From: Diphasiastrum complanatum | Lineage: Eukaryota > Streptophyta > Lycopodiopsida > Lycopodiales > Lycopodiaceae | Direction: 5' to 3' | Assembly (NCBI GenBank): GCA_029204225.1 | Contig: CM055097.1 | Coordinates: 32,768,802-32,832,801, forward strand | Length of the DNA: 64,000 nt | Shown: piece by piece, positions 34,703 through 46,429 of the stretch | Layout: every line of letters begins with the position of its first letter | Numbering within the stretch: the stretch's first letter is position 1 | Notes under the pieces: generated by a model | Databases searched by the model: none | What the model was told of the DNA's origin: nothing | The model's input: only the letters and a program-made list of their open reading frames with translations | Made by a program: the position numbers and the translations under genes

Positions 34703-36139
34703 GATCTTAAAACCAGGGCGTGCAAGCGCATTTCCCTAGTGCAGTCCATCATTATGATCATGATAATGATGCAGAATCATCATGATTGATGCTAGAGCCC
34801 ACAAATTTGACCCCCATTGATGATTGAGCAAGCAAGCAAGCTGTTACTGCAGCCTGCCACCTTAGGGCCTACCATACAACATAGGCTTGACCACATTGAG
34901 TATGCATGCACTCACCAATTTCATGATGAAGATAATGATGATAATGAAGATGGAGTGCTCACTCTCTTATTACTTATACTTTTCTACGAAGTGCTTGTTT
35001 TCATGCCATCTCTCGATGTACGCGGTTTTTCTTTTTCCAATCTTCTTAAAGTCTCATCAATTTTGTACTGAATTTTGGATCAGTGTATTGTGTGCACCAT
35101 GGCTTATGCTTAAAAAAACATATTAAGGGCAGTGTTCCGGAAAGCCGATATCTCTTGAGAATGGAACTTGCATCTTTTGTCGAAAATAGATTTCACGAAA
35201 AACTTACTAGGAAGTTGACTTTCAAAGAACCGATTACTTTTTTTAAATGCATGAAATTTTATGTTTGTCATTTTTATCAGTAAAGTAATGAGATCCTTAA
35301 AAAAAACTTGGCTTACATAGGTTTATTGAGTTAATAAAATTATTTATGAATTTACATATATTGTATTCTGCCGGTAAAAAATATGAGATGCGAGATTTGG
35401 AAGGCAAAATATTTTAAAAACCCATAGCTTAAAAAACATGCACGATATTGGAGGGAAACCCCAAAGAGGTTTCTGGAACACTATCTTACTAGGATGGTAC
35501 ATGCTATGCTAAGTTGCACTCCTCATCCTTAGATGTCTTGGGAACCTACACTGGTGGTTTGAAATACATTGGTCCCTAGATTTTGATATTAAAAAACCTT
35601 ATAAAGTTTCATTATTAAATTGGATTTATTTTCTTGCTTGGTTATGTTTGAAATCAATTGGTTGGTTGATAGACTTTCATGGTCCTCGTGGCTCCATGAG
35701 CAATGCATGAATGATAGTTTTACATTGGTGGTAGTGCTTCAAATTCTGTGCAATGATTGGTGGACTCCCCTTAGGCTTGGAATGTTTTGAAAGCTGCAAT
35801 GTATGTCAAAGGAATTTTTTTGCCTTTCTAAAAAGACAAAAAATTCAGCAAAGTGTCAACTCAAATGCAATCCAAAAACTTATTCTTTTATTTAAGAGTC
35901 AAATTCCTCCAAAAGGTCAAAGTTTCTCATTCTAATTTACAACAAGACTATATATAGAAAGCGAGAAGTATTCTACATTCTTTTAAACTAAAAAGTAACC
36001 TTTAAGTGTTATTATATTTAGAAGTGAAAAGTAGCCTAAACATACATGTGTCATAAAATTTATAAGTGAAATAAACTCTACAATATGAAATGTGGGTAAT
36101 GCACTTCAAATCACAACCTTGATTTAACCCCCGTTTCAC

Positions 36140-36960
36140 ATAAAGGGGGAGATGCCTCTAGTTGGCATTAATGGTTGCCACCATGGGGAATCTAAAGATG
36201 CCAAGGGGGGGAGTTAGGACCTCTTTAGATGAAAGTATTCTTCAACTCCACTTGAGAGTGTAAGCATGGCCACACCCTCATCCAACCATTAAGGAACCTT
36301 CATCTAGATTCTCCATGAATGCATCATGATTAAATGCATTGGGTTTTCTCAATTGATGGATGTGTGTGGGGCCTTGCCTTGCACCCTTAGCTGAGTTGGG
36401 GAATATTTGATCCTAGCTTTCCATGTGTATCCATTTGCCCTAGGGCCATTGACGGGCATGTGGGTTGAGAGCCAATCAATGCCCAACCCAATCTCTCCAA
36501 ATTCAAAAATTGTATTAAATTGATGTGGCCCTCCTATGGTGGTCCAATGTGGAAGTTGTACGAGCTTTTCACGTGGGGGTATTTGTGGTGATTAGTGCAT
36601 TTTTGGCCCCCTTCCATTGAAAAGCTTAATCTCAAATTGTTAAAGCCATTGATGATTCATGCCCATTGCCCATACCATGCCACCAAAGAATGAATATAAA
36701 GAAAGTATACCCAATGAGGTTCAAGGATCTTGACTTTAGGGACCTTGCCCCATTCCATTGCTCTTGTCAATAATTTCCCAACAACGCTTGAGGGTGAAAC
36801 ATTATAAGTAAATATTATAATCTAAATCTATGAATGGAAATTGGTGCATTTTTCATAGGTCAAAACCTACAAACTTTGTAATCTATAGGTGAAGGGCCAA
36901 TTTCAATAATTGGCTTGTAATGGTATCTATTTGTTGCTCCTCCCCCTTCTCCACAAAAAA
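36140..36960 (+). repeat. Possible LTR following a purine tract
   Basis: 'cataaagggggaga' then TGCCTCTAGTTGGCA (36153) looks like a polypurine tract plus LTR start. 'gaatataaagaaagtatac' at about 36692 could be the TATA box. No partner LTR, pol fragment or defined end is present, so the call is weak. Confidence 0.3.
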
Positions 36961-37866
36961 CAAAACAAAACAAAACTTCATCATAGTCAACTTAAATTCT
37001 CCCTTGAGTCCAAGAACGGGTTTGTGATGTGCATGATGACATATTGGGCTTCAATTTAAAGTACGAGGAATTTGCTCCCTTGTAGTTTAACCTCCTTCAT
37101 GACAGTTGAAAATAGTTGAAATTGGTCTTTAACAGAAATTATGCCTCTATGTCCCACTATCATGTAGCTTCCCTCTGTGGTGTGCCAGAATTCAAAAGGT
37201 GGCTAGAAATCAATGTACATACATAAACAAGTTGTACACTTGTTCAAAATCTCTTAGTAGGAAGTAATGGAGTCCAATTATCCATAGTCACTTAGTAGTT
37301 GCGAGAGAAAAACCCTCAAGCTATTTCATAAATGTTCATAGCCTAGTTGATTTAAGAGTGTTCTCAATAACTGATGATGTTTTACAAGCCAATTGTTGAA
37401 ATTGGAACCTAATAATGACCTAGAGATAAATAATTTTGAAGGCACTGATAACCACTTGATAGGGGAGAGCAAACTCATGCATGAGATCAAAGACATTGGC
37501 TATTGAAAATTCCCTTGTATGGTGGCTCTTGCATAAGACGTAATGCCAAGTCTTCAATTTTTCTTTGTATTTCTGATGCACCTCCAGAGGTGGAATTTGC
37601 TTGCATATGAAGTAACCAATAGTCTTTTCTAGAATTCTCATTCTTGACTTGATTTTTGCTAGACCATGAACAAAAACTATTGCTAAAGCTGAAAATATAC
37701 CTTGTGGTTGATCTTCTATCATCTACGTTCCCAGCCCAATTAGCACATCATTACCCTATGGTTTAGGTAAATCATGTTGTCTTCAGTAAATCAAACCAAG
37801 GTTAGGTATGCCTTCTACATCCCTCAAGACCCCCTTTGTAGCCTTTCAATGATCCAATGTAGGTGT
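36961..37866. other. No gene recognised
   Basis: A minus-strand frame of 100 codons at 37722-37420 has no recognisable motif. No other structure seen. Confidence 0.35.
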
Positions 37867-38186
37867 TGTGAAGAACATTAGATCATGAAGATCTAATTAA
37901 GCCCTTTGATCTTTGGTTACAAAAGATAGATCATTTAGCATCATTAACAATGTAGAAATCTAATATCTACTACACATAGAAGATGTAAACTCAATAAGAT
38001 CTTGAAAAAATAGCATAAATATGATAAGTTGCTATTGTTTTCCGTATAATGGCTATACCACAACACCTTTCACAAGTGTGGATCCAATACATTAGTCACA
38101 AAAGCATTCTACACACACAAATTCAAGATATGACCAAAACAATGCAAAAATGGATATGGAAACCCAAAGAGATCACTTCTATAAGC

Positions 38187-38273
<87 letters not shown>

Positions 38274-38589
38274 ACTCTTCCCACGCTTGTACACCATATA
38301 TAACAGGTCCTTGACCTATTTGGGTGAGCTTGCTCAAGCTTATCAACATTTGGAAGGTTCTAGATCTATTCCAAGCACTAGACTACATTCAATGCACCTA
38401 AATCAACCAATAACAATAGCTCTATATGCGACCTCATCAACTTGCCTAACATGCTAAAAATAGTAAATCAACTATTCTTAGTCCTTATTGACAATATAAA
38501 TTTTATCTCTAAGTTTAAAATGCATATTGGCCAGAATTGCCATTTTAAACTAGACATGATAAATCTCAACTAGTTGACAATTTCTCACA
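37867..38589 (-). repeat. 3' LTR of copia element, minus strand
   Basis: The right edge ...TTTCTCACA is followed by 'ctcctcttcaact', whose complement AGTTGAAGAGGAG is the polypurine tract. The left edge TGTGAAGAA is chosen because it mirrors the other end (TGTGAGAA). A (GA)n run sits inside, and 'gttatatatgg' on the minus strand (about 38296) is a TATA candidate. Ends resemble those of 9227-9883, so the families are related. Confidence 0.65.
38190..38270 (+). repeat. (GA)n microsatellite inside an LTR
   Basis: About 80 bases of pure GA repeat. The Arg-Glu reading frame across it is an artefact. Confidence 0.95.
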
Positions 38590-38599
38590 CTCCTCTTCA

Positions 38600-39683
38600 A
38601 CTAGTTTTAGCATAGACTTAGATAGAACTCCAAGTGATGTTCTATGCTTCATAAACAATTCCTTCCCAAGTGCTTTGTTGAAGATATCAGCCGCACACCT
38701 CCTTTTCCATGACTTGTTCCCTCACAAAATGATATGCCACTTCAATATGTTTGCTCCTTGCATGAAAGATAGGATTACTTGCCAAGGTTTGAGCTGAAAG
38801 ATTATCACAAAAGATAATTGGACACTTTTGAAAATCTAGCAAGTTGAAATCCATTGTCATCCTTTTGATCCATAGCATCTCCTTGGTGCATATGCATGAA
38901 GTTAAGGGGCTTTGTACTCGGCTTCGATTGATGATAGAGAGATTGTTGCTTGTTTATTTGACATCCATGAGATAGCTCCATCACCTATATAAAAGACATG
39001 TGCACTTATGGATTTCCTATCCATATGATCTCCTACAAAATCCGAATCTGAAAGTCCAAACAAGTTATGAGATGACCCTCTATAAACAATGCCATAGTCT
39101 CTAGATCTCGAGATGTATCTTAGTACTCTCTTGCCTAGCTTCCAATGCTCCACACTTGGATCATGCATGACTTTGCTTAATCTACCAACACAATAACTAA
39201 GATCAGGACTTGTGATGATTAGATATATGAGGTGATCCAACTAGTTTCCTATAGAGAGTAATGTCCTTGAAGGATCTTTCATTACTTAATATAGTGAGCT
39301 TTACATTCGATTCCATAGGTGTATCACAAGATTGAGCATTTACCATATGAAATTTACTAAGAATAGAATTAGCATACTTCTCTTGAAAAATAAAAGTAGT
39401 TTGAGAAGTTTCAAATATTTCTATTCCTAAGATGTAGAATGACCAAGATCACGCACATCGAACCCTTTCTTGAGTGCAATCTTGATGTCATCTACATCTT
39501 GAGTGTTACCTCCTATCATCCACATAGATTAGAAGAATAGTAACATCATTTGAATGATCATGTTCATTCACAGTGAAGTTTTGTGAAAGTAGAATTGTGT
39601 TGAGGTTAGCATACCAATTCCTTGGTGCTTGCTTGAGTCCATACAAACTCTTTTGGAGAAAACAAACATGATTAGGCTTGCCA
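38600..39683 (-). pseudogene. Copia reverse transcriptase-RNase H fragment
   Basis: From 39683 leftward: GKPNHVCFLQKSLYGLKQAP (RT), a YVDD-containing stretch (about 39525, frameshifted just after it), then LIYLIITSPDLSYCVGRLSK and SDSDFVGDHMDRKSISA...ISLSSIEAEYKA (39240-38902), then IIFCDNLSAQTLASNPIFHARSKHIEVAYHFVREQV (38878-38687). The sequence downstream of the final RNase H motif is rearranged. The RT frame is cut cleanly at 39683 by the LTR 39684-40664, which inserted into it. Confidence 0.9.
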
Positions 39684-40664
39684 TGTGACGAAGTCTTCTT
39701 TGATCGTCAGCTCAAAATGGAGCTCTTGTAAGAATTAGGAACGACATCAAAGTCATCGACATCGAAGTCCATGTCATTGACTTCCTCGAAGTCTCTGACG
39801 TCCTGACATCATACTCCATCAACATCCACGTCATCAACTTGCTCGACATCGAAGTCCCAACTTTGACATCTTCTCAAGGCAAGCTATGAAGTCCTCAACT
39901 TCCATGTCATCGACTTCCTCGACATAACATCTTCTCAAGGCAAGCTTCCCAGTCCTCGACTTCTACGTCATTGACTTCCATGACATTGAAGTCACCGACT
40001 TTGACGTCTTCTCAAGGCAAACCAAACTTCGAAGTTGAAGCTCTTTCACGCTCACTTCCTGTACTGTGCAAACAAAATTGACAATGACAGCAGCCACCCA
40101 CGATCTCCTACAGACAGTGTAACGACTTCAAGCCTTGCACAAATGTAAAATTGTATATAGATCATTGTAATCTATTATCAAATAATCAATTTAGTTAACA
40201 AGACAAACATTGTAGATGCTTTCATGCATCGATTCTTTCTTCAGACGGATTGCAATAATAAGCTCATAGCTTTTACAGTTTGTAGTGAGCTTTGTGAGCA
40301 TGTGGTTTCACCCGCAACTGTCTTGTGCTCACCTACATCATTGACTTGTATTTCATTACATTCAATCTGAATAAAAGTGCTGTCTAGTTCTGAGTTCCAA
40401 TTCTTTGTCAATATTGCATGATTTCCATTCTCTGTTTGATCTTCTGATTGAATTGTCTGATTGTTTGCTCATTGCTTCCACAGACAACCGCGTAGCTCAA
40501 ATTTTATTATTTTGTTCACCTACTTAGTTATCAGTAGTGCATGCACCGAGGGATCTCGTCGGACCCTGCCTTTGAGCAGCAGTAGGATCATCCCGATCCG
40601 ATTCGTCCGATTTCTAGATTTTTGTTCCGTCATCTAAGGACCACATCACATACATCCCCAAGCA
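39684..40664 (+). repeat. 5' LTR of a copia element, plus strand
   Basis: Begins TGTGACGAAGTC within the copia RT and ends CCCCAAGCA immediately before a perfect primer site. 'ttgtatatagatcatt' at about 40152 is a TATA candidate. Its first 350 bases are built of Asp/Ser-codon-like words ('gacatcgaagtcctcgacttcc'), including 'tcttctcaaggcaa' three times at about 39870, 39930 and 40008. Confidence 0.75.
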
Positions 40665-40676
40665 TGGTATCAGAGC
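40665..40676 (+). other. tRNA primer-binding site
   Basis: TGGTATCAGAGC, identical to the plant initiator-Met tRNA site, directly after the LTR end. Confidence 0.9.
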
Positions 40677-40838
40677 GATATATGATTAATTAAGCAGTTT
40701 TATGTCAGAGCTATTTCTATAGCCTGATAAGCTTCCCAAAGCTTCCCACATAGCCTGATCCTACTAACCGAAAGTAGTATTAGATTTTCATTCTTATGTC
40801 ACTGATAGTTGTTACTATTACCTAGACTAACGATCCAC

Positions 40839-40990
40839 ATGGATTCCCAAAGGAAAGCCAGTCCTATTATGGACAAGCTTGATGGAGCTAATTACATATG
40901 TGAAAATATAAGATGAAAATTGTACTATTGGCTAAGGAGTTGTATGACATTGTTACAGGTGCAAAGGCAAGACCCATCTTGAGAAAAGGC
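40839..40990 (+). pseudogene. Copia gag, N-terminal fragment
   Basis: Starts MDSQRKASPIMDKLDGANYI, and then, after a lost base near 40902, KMKIVLLAKELYDIVTG. The pattern 'KLDG.NY..WK..M...L....LY.IV.G' is the start of copia gag. It ends at about 40990 and runs into the inverse primer site and LTR of another element, so the rest of this element is missing. Confidence 0.75.
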
Positions 40991-41030
40991 AAATTCAACA
41001 AACAGCCGAGTTGATATCAAAATGTCAAAC

Positions 41031-41042
41031 GCTCTGATAGCA
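41031..41042 (-). other. tRNA primer-binding site of a minus-strand element
   Basis: On the minus strand TGCTATCAGAGC (one change from the initiator-Met site), separated by one base from an LTR end (...TATCAACA). Confidence 0.65.
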
Positions 41043-41043
41043 C

Positions 41044-41550
41044 TGTTGATATTTTCACAAAAATAAATCCAGATGGAATTTGATTTTGTCCTCAGATCTA
41101 CTACCCTCTATGACAGGATCTACAATCCTCCAAAGTGTGTAATTTTTCTTATGTATAATTTGTTTATGCATTCAACAAGGCAAAACCAGTGTGCAAAATA
41201 AGATTAAACCAGCTGATTACAAACATACAACTATCAGACAATTAAAAATTCGATCGTGTTCAAGACAAGAAACTCATCTGCATAAAAACATCTACTGCAT
41301 TATCAGAGAATTCCTTAAGCGTTGTTGTGAAAAACCACAAGTGCGTCGGCGCGAAAGAAACTTTGTCTTTCGCGAATCAAGAACTTGTCGTGCTTACTAG
41401 CGGACTTCTTGAACATTAGCTGCTTACACGGTGCTCAGCTTACATTTGGTATACTACCAATCTATTTCCTTGCTTCTACATAATTAATAATTACAATTTC
41501 CATGTATATAGAGAGGAGGACATGATTAGTTGATCAGGAGATTACAAGAA
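41044..41550 (-). repeat. 5' LTR of a minus-strand copia element (outer end approximate)
   Basis: Starts on the plus strand with TGTTGATATTTTCAC next to the inverse primer site. 'ctctatatacatgg' on the minus strand (about 41500) is a TATA candidate. The outer end is not defined. With 39684-40676 this forms two LTRs facing each other across about 380 bases. Confidence 0.5.
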
Positions 41551-41739
41551 TGGCTGATTAGGCACGTTCCAATGGTATCTTGTCAATCCTTGTACTTTCG
41601 TGATCTCCTTTGTACTTTGACACGCCATTAGAGGAGTTCTCAATATCAAAAAGACCCTTTAAGGAATGCCATGTAGGATATACAAAAATATCAAAATAAA
41701 TAAAACAATATTGTTTATTTGCTTGCCCACACCACTCCC
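41551..41739. other. Spacer left of multi-gene element copy 2
   Basis: No gene. The similarity to copy 1 begins within 'ggcctccccaactcccaatg' near 41739-41760. Confidence 0.4.
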
Positions 41740-42148
41740 AAGGCCTCCCCAACTCCCAATGATCTACCCACAGTGTCTATAGTCACAGTTAAGAACTGTT
41801 AACAGTTCACAATATAACTTGACTAAATTAAAAAATATTCCCTCCATTGGTTACGAAAAGGGCAATATTTTCACTGGATCTAGAATATGATCGCCATCCC
41901 CAAATTTGAATCAGGAAAAATTGCAAAATGTTTACATATGCATTCCTTCTACGAGAATGGAAATATGAGCGCCAACTACCTATTGGAATGAAAAAATGAG
42001 CGGCATTTCCAAATTTGAATCAAGCATACAAGCATGGAGATTGGATTGATCGTACATAGTATATAATATAATCAAAGATGAGTATTTTGTTTTGCTTCAT
42101 AGAATCTGGTCATAGTACTTTGATGCAACTGATTACTCTATTATTTTT
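41740..42148 (+). other. Subterminal region of copy 2
   Basis: Upstream of the transposase. Contains inverted words 'gaatatgatcgccatcccc', 'atatgagcgcc' and 'aatgagcggcatttcc' (GCGCTCAT/GCCATC-like), shared with copy 1. Likely promoter and terminal binding region. The terminal repeat itself could not be defined. Confidence 0.5.
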
Positions 42149-44796
42149 TTGATGATTACATTATATCATCTACATGTGGATATCCCTGTTGATTTGGCAC
42201 CTTTGCAGAGAAGAGGAGGCAAAGGAGTTCAAATATCTGCTGAAGATCGTTCTCGTTACAGGGCAGAAGGAAAGAAAAACGTAGATTTGTGGACAGATGG
42301 AACATTTTATCCACAAGATCCAAGCACTTTGACACATCCCACATTCTCTTCAATAACTCATTTAGTTACATGGATATGCAATGGGCATAGTGTATTACTT
42401 GGATATTGTGAAAGATTACAAAACCATGGAAAACAACTTTATGTGAATAAAGTTCACTTTTTAGAAGGTGAGTTAATTCAGATATCCTCTTATTGTCAGA
42501 ATAGAGATTGTCATCTCCAAAAGACGTTAGAAGAAAATGAACAACTTAAAAAATAATGAATCATTACAAAAGATAGCAATCGATATCAAATCATAACTAG
42601 AGCAAATGCAATCAGTCTTACGGTCTATTCGTATTGAAAACTTACAATTACTGAAGGATGTGGATTTGGTAAAGAAGAAGGCTGAAAGTAAGAAGCGAAA
42701 GTGACAAAGTTGCAAGGATATTCAAACGCTTTCAGAAGGAGGTTATCGAAATAGAAGGATCCGTGCATTCAAGTAAGCATATTCTAAATTTTCTAAGTTT
42801 TTCAATGACATTTGGACTTAATTTCAACTATGGTGATATTATGTTAACTATCTATTTTTTTTGCAGATCTGCATTAGTAGCTCCTCAGAATATTAAAGAC
42901 AATGCTTCACTAGGAATGTCATTGGGCACAATATTGACTTGCAAATCCACTGAGCGTATCATGATGAACAATAGGATATCAAATGTAAAGTGTAAAATAG
43001 CAGAGTCTTTGATGGTGGACATTCAAAATATTTTAGATAAGACTAGTGTTCAGGGTGCTTGTGATTTTGCAAGTATTAGTAGGGAAGCATATGCAACAAT
43101 ATTTAAACTAATTAGAGAAGCTTTTAAGCAAGTTCAAATTAGAAAAGTCCCAATCCCTAGGACATACCACTTGAAGAAAGAGAGGGATACATTAAACATA
43201 GGTATGCGTAAGATCATTGGAATTCCATTTCATATTGAGGAGGTGTATGAAACTGATGGAAGATCGATATTCTATAATTCATCAAACAATTTATCTGTTG
43301 ATCTAAATTACTTGTTGAGATACATTGTCACATTCTATGATATAACCTATGAAAAGGTGAATGGCAAAATAATCGTAGTACTTAAGTTAGATGAGTTAGA
43401 AATTGTGAAAGGCCAGAAGATGGAAAGGGTTAGTATAACTCTCATGAATGGTGCTCTATCCCAAACAGAGAACCAAGAAGATTTCAAATTCAGTGTCCAG
43501 TCAGAAAAGGATATATGGTGGTTGGCAGCGTTTCAGGTGACTAGCCTCATTATTACATTACATTCATTGAATAGTATTAATACATTGTAAACTAAGTATG
43601 ATTAATTCTTTGGACATGTGCTGAAAGAGGATCATGATATATTATCATGGATATTCTCAAGGACATCTTATCCTAGGATCATCAAGAACCATATGGATGG
43701 AGGATTTCTCAATGTTCCAGGAGTTGGAGACTTCAATGTTGAATGGCACTTAGCAAGTGATTTGAAAACATTGAAATGTATGTATAATGTCTCTCACGGT
43801 GCTACATCAAAACACCCTTGTTTGTACTGCATGAAAATGGCAAAAGATGTAACTAGGAGTACATGAATTACTAGAGAATATGCAGATCCAAACTGGAAGC
43901 CTGTGCTGCCTATCCCCTTAAAAAATGTGCATGTTTGCACTCTTCATGCAGAAGTTAGATTAATAGAAAAGATCATTAATCTTCATGTAGTTTTTGCTTG
44001 GAATACTAAGCCAGCATCATTAGCAAAGGAAGCTATCTCTCGATTAGAAGATGTTTTATCAAAAGCAGGACTCCATAAAGGACATGTCAAAATTCAAAAA
44101 GATGAAAAGCTTTCAGGAAAGAATGGGAACATGCCAATTAAGCCAAGCATAGGAGGAGCAAAAGCACGTCGTTTTCTATCAAATCATACTGGTAAGGCTT
44201 CTAATATCAACACTCAGTCTGGACAGATATTATTGCTGCCACTCAGGACTTCGAGAAAGACGGCAAAACCAGAGTACTAAAAGTTGATGTATGGAAAAAG
44301 CTTGATAGTATGATTGCTATTTTAAGAAAAGAAAAATACTCTAATATTGATAAGAAAGCTGTCCAAAGGACTTGTGTCGAGTTTGTTAATGCAATATCAA
44401 AAGCATGGGGAGAAGATCACATCACTCATTACATGGTTAGTATAAAATTTTCAAAATGCTTTCAAATTTTCATATATATTTAGATCTAAACATAAGACTA
44501 ACATTATGATTTTGATATATGCAGCACATACTAAGAGATCATACAACATTTTTTGCAAATACATATGGAAGCTTGGGTGTATGGTCATCATAAGGATGGA
44601 GAAGTCACACTGGCAAGCACGAGGAGCATTTCATCGAGATACACAACATGGAGGAACCAATGAAAAACGAAACTACTTTTGTCAATTGTTTCAGTGGTTC
44701 TACCGTAGAGTTCAGATTCGACATATAACAAAGTCCACACAATACAACAAGTATAGAAAAGCATGCAAGTTCATACAGGAAGAGAAAATTAGATGA
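42149..44796 (+). pseudogene. Transposase gene, copy 2 (four exons)
   Basis: Exon 1 ends at 42772 (|gtaagc). Exon 2 is 42867-43536, exon 3 43618-44435, exon 4 44525-44796. Joined frames match copy 1 across the junctions. Domains in order: RRGGKG N-terminus; DLWTDGTFYPQDPSTLTHPTF; coiled coil; KSALVAPQNIKDNASLG; candidate Asp in LKLDELEIVKGQ; EWHLASDLKTLKCM (Asp) with following PCLYC pair; HILRDHTTFFANTYGSLGVWSS; then MEKSHWQARGAFHRDTQHGG with a candidate catalytic Glu. Defects: frameshift at about 42555, acceptor cat for cag at 43617, stop at 43864, shift near 44220, stop in exon 4. Proposed role: DNA cleavage and strand transfer at element ends (inferred). Confidence 0.75.
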
Positions 44797-44908
44797 TTGC
44801 TGAGTAGAAGATCATCATGACATGTTCAGAATCGCTTTGCAAATTCATTGAACAAGAGAGGAGCAATACCCAATGTAAATGCATTGATTGTATTATACAA
44901 AGTGTCAA
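44797..44908. other. Short spacer between convergent transposase and gene X
   Basis: Stop codons of the two genes are only about 110 bases apart. No separate feature. Confidence 0.5.
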
Positions 44909-46026
44909 CTATTCATCATCAGATCTTGTATCAGATTCTATGGTAGTATTGTCATGAAGAAATTCTTTGCTAGCGTATGCATCTAATAGATGTGCATTAT
45001 CCTTATTTCCATTGAGCTCAATATAAGTGGAAGACAATGAATAATGGGAGCTCCTTAAAGGAACATTCCCATCAGTAAAGCCTAAAATGTTCAAAACATA
45101 AGATCTTTTGACAAAAATGATCTTATTTGTCTTAACAAATTTATGTCCTCCTAAATAAAATGATAAAGCTTTAACTGCCATTATAAGACTCTCCCCGACT
45201 GGGCTCAGCTTGGAATGAGCAATACATATCACTTTTCAAAAAATGTCGAAGATAGTGGCCCAGTCCACTGTCCCTCTGGAACGAGGATGCGTGTTGTCTG
45301 AAACCACCTCGTCTTGCAGCAAAATCATCTATTATGAGAGCATCCTGCAATAGGAAATATGCTAGCAAAAACACATTCAGTGATTGAAAACATTAAAATG
45401 CAAGGAAGACTAAACACTTACACATTCTTCATCATCAGCAGCAACCAGATCAGGATGATCAATATAATGACCACGTACTGAAGTGGAATCATCGGTGAAA
45501 TGCATTAATGATGGACGAGGGAAGCCCATCTGGGATTGAAATGCCGTGAATTCTTCATAAGATAGTCTGCCTCGCCCATCCTCAGCTATATTTGATAAAG
45601 TCTTATTCAGGCATTTTTCATCGGTCATGAGACCCTCCTCATCATCAAAATCAATACCAGCAATAAGGTCATCTGTCTCAAAATCTACAAAGTCGGAGAA
45701 TTCGAAAATTGTGCCGGATAATAAGCATAGAACCTCGTCCTCACGATAGTCAAAAAATTTACATAAATCAGCAATTAAAAAAAATATACATCGTCATTAA
45801 TATAATATACAGGCAAATTGAAAAGACATTTCGAATCCTCCATAGATATGGATTCATCATCAGATGTATTTTGGCCAATGAAAGAATCCCGGAGAACATC
45901 AGTATTTAAATCAATGAAGTCACTTTCTTTATCAGGAGTGTCGATAAGAAAGTGACTGATATCCTTAATGGCTAACTGAACAGAGGAGGGCAAAAGGAGA
46001 GTCAGCAACAGGAAACTCATCATCAT
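44909..46026 (-). pseudogene. Gene X: acidic protein, function unknown
   Basis: Minus-strand blocks 46026-45775, about 45730-45410, 45374-45171 and 45232-44909 read as exons or frameshifted parts of one protein. Features: LAIKDISHFLIDTPDKESDFIDLNTD, then FSDFVDFETDDLIAGIDFDDEEG (very acidic), LSYEEFTAFQSQMGFPRPS, DDFAARRGGFRQHASSFQRDSG (basic patch), GHYLRHFLKSDMYC, and a C-terminal LGGHKFVKTNKIIFVKRSYVLN ending ESDTRSDDE. No family recognised. It shares a divergent promoter region with the H3-like gene and converges with the transposase. Absent from copy 1. Acidic stretches would suit a histone- or DNA-mimic partner, but that is only a suggestion. Confidence 0.5.
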
Positions 46027-46429
46027 CTGGGATCTGAACTAAAAGAAAAAGTACGCAACCACTCTGATATTCAACCAATCGACATTACTTGTTGCAATAC
46101 GGACACATTGAACTACTTTTGAAAAGATCAAACAATTTGGTGAATATCCTATCCAGTCTATGTCTAAAAGCTGGGAAGAAATGAACAAGATCAGTATAAT
46201 GCATGTACTGGAGTTGACCTATGGAGAAAACTGGCTTGCTAATTATATCTTTGAATCTGACATAATTTCATAAAATACATCAAAATTTGGTTGTGCAGTC
46301 TTGAAAACATGTAGATAAGGCTTGAATAGGCTGTGGAAGTAGTTCAGAGTTTCAGTAATCCCAAATTCACTCAGAAATGAACTCAAGTTTGATTCTCATG
46401 AGGATGATGAGGAAGAGGCCATGGCAGTA
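46027..46429. other. 5' flank of gene X
   Basis: No clear coding segment, although short frames (for example minus 46420-46370) might belong to a first exon of gene X. 'gatgatgatgagtttcctgttgctgac' on the minus strand would give a DDDEFPVADSP stretch just upstream of the listed block. Confidence 0.35.

Larger units (their letters stand above)
32286..36139. other. No gene recognised
   Basis: Several short frames (for example 32768-33013, 34817-35071) match nothing recognisable and have no supporting context. 34090-34270 is locally GC-rich. A (GA)n tract and a small tandem duplication are listed separately. Confidence 0.4.

Noticed and set aside
38049-38297. Reading frames rich in Arg-Glu or Ser-Leu
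   Set aside because: They are translations of the (GA)n microsatellite on the two strands, inside an LTR.
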